From assembly GCA_024638545.1 (NCBI GenBank), contig JAHEKD010000176.1, positions 1 to 5,902 on the forward strand: 5,902 nt of DNA. Direction: 5' to 3'. The position numbers and the translations under genes are program-made. Numbering within the stretch: the stretch's first letter is position 1; each line of letters begins with the position of its first letter. Source of the stretch: Gammaproteobacteria bacterium (lineage in GTDB: Bacteria > Pseudomonadota > Gammaproteobacteria > Arenicellales > JAHEKD01). A model generated the notes under the pieces. That model did no database searches, was not told the origin of the DNA, and saw nothing but the letters and a program-made list of their open reading frames with translations. Of the stretch, positions 1 to 5,902 are shown one piece after another.

Positions 1-2976
1 CGCTACTGCAAGCCCAAGCTGGCCGATCTGTTATCGGTCCTGAAACTGGATACGCATGCCGTATCGGCGAGCGGCAACTATATTAAGTGTGATGACGGAA
101 AAAATGTACTGGATATGGTCAGCGGTTTCGGCACTGCGCTACTCGGCCACAATCACCCCGAGATTGTCGAAACAGCGGTTGGCGCGCTTCGCAATAACCT
201 GCCGGTCAGCGTACAGGGCACCGTCCGGGGAGCCAGCGCCAGGCTGGCAAAAAGATTAAATGAACTGTTGCCGGCAGATAGCGAAAACTACTGTGTAAAT
301 TTTAGCAACTCAGGCACTGAAAGTGTTGAAGCGGCCATAAAACACGCTTATAAGGTGAGGTTCGAAAAAGTGCTGCGTGAGTATGAACGTTTAAGCAGAT
401 TACTCAACGACTTTTACTACCGTGTCGAGCGCATGCCGGTGTGCCCCGAGCTTCCGGGGAAGAACAGGCATCTGATCGAGTTTCGCGACGACCTGGACGA
501 ATACAATCTCGCCCAGTTTGAGCGCTTTCAAAACCACCCGGTCATGCTCTGCTTTAAAGGGGGTTATCACGGCAAGACCATCTCAAGTCTGAAAGTAACT
601 TTCAATAAATCATTCCGCGAATCTTTTGAAGGCTTATCGGCAATTCAATCCATATTCATTGACCCGGAAAACCCGCAACGAATTCCCGAGGTGATGCAGG
701 AAAACCTGTGCACGTTTTACTACCCTGCCATTGAGAACGGCAAAGTTGAGCTGAAACCTGTCAAACTTACCCGGGTTATCGGGTTAATATTCGAAATTAT
801 CATGGGTGAAGGCGGCATTAAACCGTTAAGCGACCGGACGCTGGTCTACCTGGCGAGCGAGCATAAGAATAATGGGCTGCCTTATATTATCGATGAGATC
901 CAGACGGGCTGTGGTCGAACAGGCCAGATCTATGGTTATGCCGACACACCGCTGGCAAAAGTTTCACCCGAATACATAACCCTAAGCAAGGCCCTGGGCG
1001 GCGCCATCGCGAAAATCGGCGCCACCCTCATTCGCAAAGATATTTACGAACCCGATTTCGGTATTTTGCATACCTCAACCTTCGGCGAGGATGATTTCTC
1101 GAGTGAAGTGGCGTTAAGTGCCCTGAAGGTGCTGACGAGAAATGGCGGCGAAGTTCTGGATAAAATCAGCCACAAAGGTCAGCGACTGTTTGACCGGCTT
1201 GAGGAGTTACGCCATGAGTATCCGCAAATTATTAAAGAAGTCCGCGGCAAAGGGCTAATGCTGGGCCTTGAATTCACTGCACTGCAGGAGCGATCGCCAT
1301 TTTTCCGGGCCGCGGGCAAGCAGGGGGTACTGTCGCTGCTTGTCGCGAGCTATTTATTGGAATATCACCACATTCGTGTTTTAGCGCCGCTCACCACGAT
1401 GTTAAAGGGCAATCCGGGTAAAAACAGGTTATCGGTAATTCGTATACAGCCTCCGGTTACGATCACCGATGCGGAAATCCAGCGCCTCATTGACGGCCTC
1501 AGAGAGGTATGCCAGGTGATCCAGAACAATAATGAATTTTGCCTGGTGGGCCATTTGATTGGTGCACCGGTTGAAAGCCCGGAGCGCAAGGCCTGCCGAT
1601 ATTTCGAGGCTCGCTGGCCCGTTATTGAAGACCCGCAGGCAATCGATGCACGCGCCGGGTTTATCGTCCATCCGGTTAATTTAAAAACACTGATTGAATA
1701 TTACTTTCCCTCATTTGAAGGGTATTTCTATAATCAGGAGCAGGTCTATAACTGGTGGAACGGCATTAGCCGCTTTCTTGAGCCCGTCCACGTGAAGAAC
1801 GAATACGTCACCTCGAATGAATTTACTATCGAGATCAACCTGGTCTTCGTGCCCTACCTGCCGGGCTATATCAACACTCACAAAAGTGACCCGTGGCTGG
1901 CCAGGGAAATGCGTGACAAGGTTCAGGACGCTGTCAATGTCGCACGGGAACTGGGGGACGACAATATCCCGGTCTCCATTGTCGGTCTGGGCGCCTATAC
2001 CTCCATTATCACGCAAAACGCACAGACCATTAATGACTATGAGATCCCGGTAACGACAGGTAACGCTTACACCGTAGGGTTGACCATACAGGGAATCCTG
2101 AGTTCGGCGCAGCACCGTGGACTCGATATTGAGCAGGCAAAGATCGCCGTCGTCGGTGCGGCGGGGAATATCGGCATGGTGATAGCGCAAATTCTCTTTC
2201 CCCGTGCAGGAAAAATTACCCTGCTCGGCAGCCGGAACCCGGGCAGCGAGTTTCGACTGCGCTACGCCCGCCAGCAGTGCCTGTTTGAATTGCTCAATAC
2301 CATCCGGGAGGAGCAGCGGCGCGCGGTGGATATCGGGGAAACCTTGATTCAGGGACAGGCTTATCAGATATATCAGCACCTGATGAGCGACGAATCTGAT
2401 TCCGCAACGTCCTTGAGGAAGGCGCTGGCAACCTCCGGCATCACTGTTGAACACGCAAAAATTCTGGAGCAGCTCATCTTTAAAATGCCGGATTTATACC
2501 CGGAAGTTACAACCAAAACTACCGCTCTTGCGGACTGCGATATTGTGGTGGTGGCAACCAATACAGAGGAAGCCGAACTGATCCACCCCGGCCAACTCAA
2601 GCCGGGTGCTATTGTGTGCTGTACGTCGGTTCCCTCCAATCTTAGTGACGCGTTTAGCGATGAAGACACCATGCTGGCTTTCGACAGCGGGCTGGCCAGG
2701 CTGCCAGAGGATTCACAGATCAGGTTCGTTGGCATGCCGAGGCACGGCCTGTCATACGGCTGCCTGGCCGAAACCCTGGTGCTTGCGTTTGACGGGCAGA
2801 ATCATTCCTACAGCAAGGGGGTGCTGGTGCCGAGCCAGGTTTATCAAATCATGGAAAAGGCTGTTCTGCACGGGTTTGATCTGGGGGGACTGAAATTCGA
2901 CGATGGCACGCTGTTTCTTGGCGATAAGCCGCAACGCCCGCACAAAAGTATTTCAACAGGAGTTATGAATGTTTGA
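1..2976 (+). CDS. Class III aminotransferase fused to a long-chain acyl-ACP reductase-like domain (5' end outside window)
   Basis: The frame is open from base 1, so the true start lies upstream; the ATG at 115 falls inside the aminotransferase fold and is not the start. Visible length is 991 residues (numbered from base 1). Residues ~20-510 are a class III PLP aminotransferase: GHNHP near the start, SGTE (104-107), GGYHGKT (187-193), DEIQTG with cofactor-contacting Asp298, LSKALGG with the predicted Schiff-base Lys330, and TFGEDD (360-365), where TFGGNP is common. Residues ~513-991 resemble cyanobacterial acyl-ACP reductase: FCLVGHL at the domain start, GLGAYTSII, TTGNAYT, the NADPH-binding GAAGNIG (719-725), and GCLAETLVLAFDG, whose Cys921 (2761-2763) matches the reductase's acyl-accepting cysteine. 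Expected chemistry is acyl thioester to aldehyde, then aldehyde to primary amine, in the cytoplasm. Both halves carry extra segments (~119-179 and ~747-838). Its end overlaps the ligase gene by 8 bases. Domain calls are strong; the alkylamine product is inferred. Confidence 0.9.
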   Translation, partial: RYCKPKLADLLSVLKLDTHAVSASGNYIKCDDGKNVLDMVSGFGTALLGHNHPEIVETAVGALRNNLPVSVQGTVRGASARLAKRLNELLPADSENYCVNFSNSGTESVEAAIKHAYKVRFEKVLREYERLSRLLNDFYYRVERMPVCPELPGKNRHLIEFRDDLDEYNLAQFERFQNHPVMLCFKGGYHGKTISSLKVTFNKSFRESFEGLSAIQSIFIDPENPQRIPEVMQENLCTFYYPAIENGKVELKPVKLTRVIGLIFEIIMGEGGIKPLSDRTLVYLASEHKNNGLPYIIDEIQTGCGRTGQIYGYADTPLAKVSPEYITLSKALGGAIAKIGATLIRKDIYEPDFGILHTSTFGEDDFSSEVALSALKVLTRNGGEVLDKISHKGQRLFDRLEELRHEYPQIIKEVRGKGLMLGLEFTALQERSPFFRAAGKQGVLSLLVASYLLEYHHIRVLAPLTTMLKGNPGKNRLSVIRIQPPVTITDAEIQRLIDGLREVCQVIQNNNEFCLVGHLIGAPVESPERKACRYFEARWPVIEDPQAIDARAGFIVHPVNLKTLIEYYFPSFEGYFYNQEQVYNWWNGISRFLEPVHVKNEYVTSNEFTIEINLVFVPYLPGYINTHKSDPWLAREMRDKVQDAVNVARELGDDNIPVSIVGLGAYTSIITQNAQTINDYEIPVTTGNAYTVGLTIQGILSSAQHRGLDIEQAKIAVVGAAGNIGMVIAQILFPRAGKITLLGSRNPGSEFRLRYARQQCLFELLNTIREEQRRAVDIGETLIQGQAYQIYQHLMSDESDSATSLRKALATSGITVEHAKILEQLIFKMPDLYPEVTTKTTALADCDIVVVATNTEEAELIHPGQLKPGAIVCCTSVPSNLSDAFSDEDTMLAFDSGLARLPEDSQIRFVGMPRHGLSYGCLAETLVLAFDGQNHSYSKGVLVPSQVYQIMEKAVLHGFDLGGLKFDDGTLFLGDKPQRPHKSISTGVMNV
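2958..2962 (+). promoter_or_regulatory. Ribosome binding site AGGAG for the acyl ligase gene
   Basis: AGGAG lies six bases before the ATG at 2969 and inside the last codons of the fusion gene. It decides the start: another ATG at 2965 is only two bases from the site and is in the frame of the upstream gene, four codons from its stop. Translation of the ligase is therefore probably coupled to the fusion gene. Confidence 0.75.
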
Positions 2977-4813
2977 TTTTAACGTAAAACCCCGGCATGA
3001 ATCGTTCAAGGCCTACGACACAATCACGAGCGTGGCAGATGTCATTGATATCCAGCTACCGGCCTACGGTGCCCGGCCCGCCATACGCTTTGACACCGGT
3101 AATGGATACGATACGCTCAATTTTGACGCCTATTTGAATCACCTCAAGGCGATGGTCCGGTTCTTTACCGATAACGGCATAGAACAAAAAGTGGTCGCTA
3201 CATTTTGTAAAAACAGGGTCGAGTGGGACATGGTAGGCATGGCGGCATTTTACCGGGCAAATGCCCTCTTCCCTCTGGATACAAAGACCAATCCGGTCGA
3301 ACTGGAACACCTGCTGAAACTAAACCCGCCTGACTACATGCTGGTTTCCAAAGCCCAGCTGACGAAAATGCGCCGCCTGATCGCACGCCTGGAACTGCAC
3401 ACCAGATTAATTGTTGCCGATCTGTCAGGTGTTTACGAAGACATCGGTTTTGAACAAATAAGCGCTGCTGCTGACGACATCAGCGTGGCCGATATATTCG
3501 CTGCCTGTGAACCGGGCCAGGTGATTGAAAAATCACCCCTGCTGGATGATACCACCACCATCCTTGGCCATTACCCCACATCAGGGACAACCAGTTTGCC
3601 TAAAATTGTGACCGTATCGCATGGCAATATCGTGGCCGAGGTGAATGAGGCCGTGGACGTTATCAACCTGCGTCATAACGAAGACCTGTTAAACATCGGG
3701 CCCTATACGCACATCGCCACTTTAGTTGAATTTTTAGTCACAAAAACACGCGGCTTTAGCGTCACCTATTTCACCCGTGAACCCGACGATGACGATGTGC
3801 TTGAAGATGAAATTAAAAAACTCAAATCTGCCGGTGTACGCATCAAAGCACTGATGGCGGTCCCCAAGTTCTGGATTTATTTAATGAAGGAAGTGCTCGA
3901 AGAGATGAAAAACAAGCAGGTTCTGCATGACTTGTACAAGCATCTCACCAGCATTGAAAAGAGTAATAAGCTTTACGACATCAGCACGCTTGATAAAGCC
4001 AAGCTGGCGACCATGCGAATATTGTTACGTAACAAGCTGGGTGGCTACTTCAGCTACGGAATCTCATCGTCAATGAAACTGGACGGCGCCATTGTTGAAA
4101 TAATGGGCAAGCTGGGCGTCACCGTAATTGATATATACGGCGCCACCGAATGTTGCGGCATCATCTCGCGCAACCGCCTGAATGACATAAACCCGGGCTC
4201 CTGTGGCCGCATCATCAAGCCGCTTAAATACCGGCTGAGCAAACAGCAGATTGTGCCCGGAATAGACAAACCGGTCGGATTACTGGAAGTTAAAGGTAAA
4301 ACTGTCTCACCCGGTTACCTGGGTGAGCAGGCTCAGGCCATTCTGACAGCCGATGGCTTCTATCCTACCGGTGATCTTTGCTGGCTGGATGATGCGGGAT
4401 GGCTTCATATCGTGGGGCGCGAGAAAGAGCTTACACGCTGGCACGATGGCACTTATATCGACCCGCAGTATCTTTCGAATTTGATGGTACGGAGCATTTT
4501 CATAAAAGACGCGATGGTGACCCAGGTCAATCAGGATGACGACTTTCTGAGTGTGTACATCTTCCCGGACGACAAGCGCCTGCATAATGATCCCGTGTGG
4601 CGCAAACAGATCGATACCGGCGTTTCGGCAGACAGCGCTTTGCGCCAGCGTATCGAAGCAGCCATCGATTACACAACATCAGTCTCCGGTGTAACGGCAC
4701 CACTAAGTAAAAATCATATCTACATTTTACCGAAAAAGCTGGAACGAACGCCGACGCACAAAATCAAGTTTATATTCGAGCGCGAAAGGCTGCATCTGGC
4801 ACGCAAAATCTAA
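2969..4813 (+). CDS. AMP-forming long-chain acyl ligase (acyl-CoA / acyl-ACP synthetase type)
   Basis: This 614-residue enzyme of the ANL adenylate-forming superfamily should activate a carboxylic acid with ATP to an acyl-adenylate and pass it to a thiol. Visible core motifs are the P-loop-like YPTSGTTSLPK (202-212), YGATE (390-394), YPTGD with ribose-binding Asp469, GREKEL (483-488) in the hinge region, and ERTPTHKIK near the C-terminus with catalytic Lys598. The helical stretch before YGATE (about residues 305-380, including RNKLGGYFSYGISSS) and the C-terminal lid fit the long-chain fatty acyl ligase branch better than NRPS adenylation domains. The P-loop is divergent: Ser209 where Gly is usual, and PKI for PKG. 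With a free ACP gene 22 bases downstream and an acyl-ACP reductase-like gene overlapping upstream, loading a fatty acid onto that ACP is the likeliest role. CoA as acceptor cannot be excluded. No signal peptide is seen, so it is probably cytoplasmic. Confidence 0.92.
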   Translation: MFDFNVKPRHESFKAYDTITSVADVIDIQLPAYGARPAIRFDTGNGYDTLNFDAYLNHLKAMVRFFTDNGIEQKVVATFCKNRVEWDMVGMAAFYRANALFPLDTKTNPVELEHLLKLNPPDYMLVSKAQLTKMRRLIARLELHTRLIVADLSGVYEDIGFEQISAAADDISVADIFAACEPGQVIEKSPLLDDTTTILGHYPTSGTTSLPKIVTVSHGNIVAEVNEAVDVINLRHNEDLLNIGPYTHIATLVEFLVTKTRGFSVTYFTREPDDDDVLEDEIKKLKSAGVRIKALMAVPKFWIYLMKEVLEEMKNKQVLHDLYKHLTSIEKSNKLYDISTLDKAKLATMRILLRNKLGGYFSYGISSSMKLDGAIVEIMGKLGVTVIDIYGATECCGIISRNRLNDINPGSCGRIIKPLKYRLSKQQIVPGIDKPVGLLEVKGKTVSPGYLGEQAQAILTADGFYPTGDLCWLDDAGWLHIVGREKELTRWHDGTYIDPQYLSNLMVRSIFIKDAMVTQVNQDDDFLSVYIFPDDKRLHNDPVWRKQIDTGVSADSALRQRIEAAIDYTTSVSGVTAPLSKNHIYILPKKLERTPTHKIKFIFERERLHLARKI

Positions 4814-4823
4814 CAATAAAAAT

Positions 4824-4827
4824 GGAG
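4824..4827 (+). promoter_or_regulatory. Ribosome binding site GGAG for the ACP gene
   Basis: GGAG sits eight bases before the ATG at 4836 in the A-rich 22-base gap after the ligase stop codon. An ATG at 4822 overlaps this site but is out of frame with the ACP. The gap shows no hairpin or promoter-like element, so the ACP is expected to be on the same transcript but translated from its own, good site. Confidence 0.7.
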
Positions 4828-4835
4828 AACAAAAA

Positions 4836-5123
4836 ATGTTTAAGCATATCGAGGAAAACAGACATACCCAGATCAAAAACTCGCTTTTCAATGTTTGTCA
4901 TGAAAGCGGTATTTTCACGGACAGAAACATAGAAGAGGCCTATCACGACGATCTGATCGAATCCGGCATCGTCGATTCAATGGCCGTTGTGTGTTTGCAA
5001 AGCCAGATCGAAGCCCACTTCAACGTCAATATCAGCCTGGAGCAATTTATTGCCGAGCTGCACACGCTGGAAAAGCTGGTTAACTTTCTGGCGGCCGACG
5101 CTACGGTTCAGGTGCCGGCATGA
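4836..5123 (+). CDS. Stand-alone acyl carrier protein
   Basis: This acidic 95-residue protein has the size and helix pattern of a discrete acyl carrier protein. The conserved site reads LIESGIVDSM (residues 40-49), with Ser48 as the predicted 4'-phosphopantetheine attachment residue. The family usually has DSL; Met at the third position is a known variation. The segment that follows (QIEAHFNVNISLEQF) matches ACP helix II and the loop after it, and TLEKLVNFL fits the last helix. No phosphopantetheinyl transferase is encoded here, so a host enzyme elsewhere must modify it. Lying between the acyl ligase and the secreted protein, and with an acyl-ACP reductase-like domain in the operon, it probably carries the acyl chain between ligase and reductase. 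Its stop overlaps the next start in ATGA. The fold call is firm; the partners are inferred from context. Confidence 0.92.
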   Translation: MFKHIEENRHTQIKNSLFNVCHESGIFTDRNIEEAYHDDLIESGIVDSMAVVCLQSQIEAHFNVNISLEQFIAELHTLEKLVNFLAADATVQVPA

Positions 5124-5902
5124 CGATACGGGCACATTCAGTATTGCTGGCATTGAGCATTGTATTTTTATTGCCACCAACGGGCGCGAACGCACAGGAT
5201 GATCTCGCCAGGGGTGATGCCGTAATTGATGCGGTCGACCGGCACGAAGACGGTTATCAAAACCTGCGCTCCAGCGTCACCATGATCCTGGAGAACTCAG
5301 ACGGCCAGCGGCGGGAGCGGCACCTGGAAATATACTCACTGGAACTCATGCCCATGGGTGACCGGCGGAAATTCATATTCGACCGGCCCGCCGATATTAA
5401 GGGAACTGCAATACTGGTTCACTCCAATGTCGTGGAAAGTGATGATCAGTGGATATACTTACCCGCGTTTAACCGTGTCAAACGAATCGCCAGCAATAAT
5501 AAAAGCGCCCCGTTCGTCGGCAGCGAATACAGCTATGAAGACCTCTCATCCCAGGAGAGGGAAAAATATTCCAACCGCTACATTGAAGAAACCGTTGTTG
5601 ACGGTTTACCCTGCAATGTAGTTGAACGCATTCCCAGGTATCAATACTCCGCCTACAGCAAACTATTGGCTTACATCGACACGAAAGATCATCGCTATCG
5701 AAAAGTCGAATATTTTGACGAGACAGGGCAACACGTAAAAACAAAGCAGCTGGACGAGTACGAGCTTTACGATAGCCGCTACTGGTTGCCCACCAGGACA
5801 GTCATGATTAATCACGTTACAAATAAAACTACCTCCATGCTGTGGAGTGACATTCAACTGAAAACGGGCCAAACAGATCAACAATTTACAAAAAATGCAC
5901 TT
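5120..5902 (+). CDS. Secreted LolA-like protein, outer membrane lipoprotein-sorting protein family (3' end outside window)
   Basis: The frame runs open for 261 codons to the right edge. The ATG at 5120 shares ATGA with the ACP stop; only a weak AGG (5110-5112) precedes it, so translational coupling is likely. The start is supported by a signal peptide directly after it: Arg4, a hydrophobic core (about residues 8-18) and a cleavage site after A-N-A at residue 25. There is no lipobox cysteine, so the mature protein should be soluble in the periplasm. Signatures of the LolA-like family are a central RPADIKGTAIL-type segment, WIYLPAFNRVKRI (111-123) and FVGSEYSYEDL (132-142), followed by alternating beta-strand-like sequence. 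The usual family length is near 250-260 residues, so the stop probably lies a few codons beyond the window. Members often sit beside MMPL/RND-type exporters, and one may follow downstream. They are thought to carry lipids or lipoproteins across the periplasm; here the cargo may be the operon's lipid product, which is inference. Confidence 0.88.
   Translation, partial: MTIRAHSVLLALSIVFLLPPTGANAQDDLARGDAVIDAVDRHEDGYQNLRSSVTMILENSDGQRRERHLEIYSLELMPMGDRRKFIFDRPADIKGTAILVHSNVVESDDQWIYLPAFNRVKRIASNNKSAPFVGSEYSYEDLSSQEREKYSNRYIEETVVDGLPCNVVERIPRYQYSAYSKLLAYIDTKDHRYRKVEYFDETGQHVKTKQLDEYELYDSRYWLPTRTVMINHVTNKTTSMLWSDIQLKTGQTDQQFTKNAL

Noticed and set aside
115..117. ATG at 115 as the start of the fusion gene
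   Set aside because: The same frame is open back to base 1 and encodes expected aminotransferase sequence (GNYIKCDDGKNVLDM), so 115 is internal and the gene is cut by the window edge.
1711..2454. 247-codon open frame on the - strand
   Set aside because: It lies wholly inside the reductase domain of the fusion gene, whose frame shows conserved motifs. The antisense translation shows no recognisable domain, and there is no sign of its own ribosome site.
2606..2893. 95-codon + strand frame inside the fusion gene
   Set aside because: It overlaps the Cys921 region of the reductase domain in another frame. Its translation is rich in Arg, Trp and Cys, typical of a shadow frame.
1537..2973. C-terminal half as a shikimate/quinate dehydrogenase or glutamyl-tRNA reductase
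   Set aside because: The Rossmann part could suggest these, but the domain start (FCLVGHL), TTGNAYT and the Cys-containing GCLAETLVLAFDG segment follow the acyl-ACP reductase pattern better.
4814..4835. Possible terminator or promoter between ligase and ACP
   Set aside because: The 22-base gap is A-rich with only a ribosome site. There is no inverted repeat or T-run, so it does not break the operon.
5358..5621. 87-codon + strand frame near the right end
   Set aside because: It overlaps the LolA-like gene, which has a signal peptide and family motifs in its own frame; this one shows none.

Overview
The window holds four tightly packed genes, all on the + strand and reading as one operon. The first gene enters from the left edge and the last leaves at the right edge. 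Shine-Dalgarno sites, overlapping stop/start codons, intermediate G+C (about half, by eye) and a periplasmic LolA-like protein point to a Gram-negative bacterium. A gammaproteobacterium is my best guess, but no feature here proves the taxon.

Layout: (1) Bases 1-2976 encode a very large fusion protein, missing its N-terminus. A PLP-dependent class III aminotransferase is joined to a domain that resembles, along its whole length, the cyanobacterial long-chain acyl-ACP reductase (AAR), the fatty-aldehyde-forming enzyme of alkane biosynthesis. (2) Bases 2969-4813 encode an AMP-forming acyl ligase of the long-chain acyl-CoA/acyl-ACP synthetase type. (3) Bases 4836-5123 encode a small stand-alone acyl carrier protein with a DSM phosphopantetheine site. 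(4) From 5120 to the right edge runs a secreted LolA-like protein (outer membrane lipoprotein-sorting protein family), nearly complete.

Inferred joint function: the ligase activates a fatty acid and loads it on the dedicated ACP. The AAR-like half of the fusion reduces the acyl thioester to an aldehyde, and the aminotransferase half converts the aldehyde to a primary alkylamine without releasing it. The LolA-like protein suggests that the amine or a derived lipid is exported or placed in the envelope, probably with a transporter encoded further downstream. The family assignments rest on visible motifs. The pathway and product are inference.

The window is almost entirely coding. The only true intergenic gap is 22 bases (4814-4835). 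I see no promoter, terminator, RNA gene, mobile element, long repeat or CRISPR array. The operon promoter must lie upstream of the window and its end downstream.
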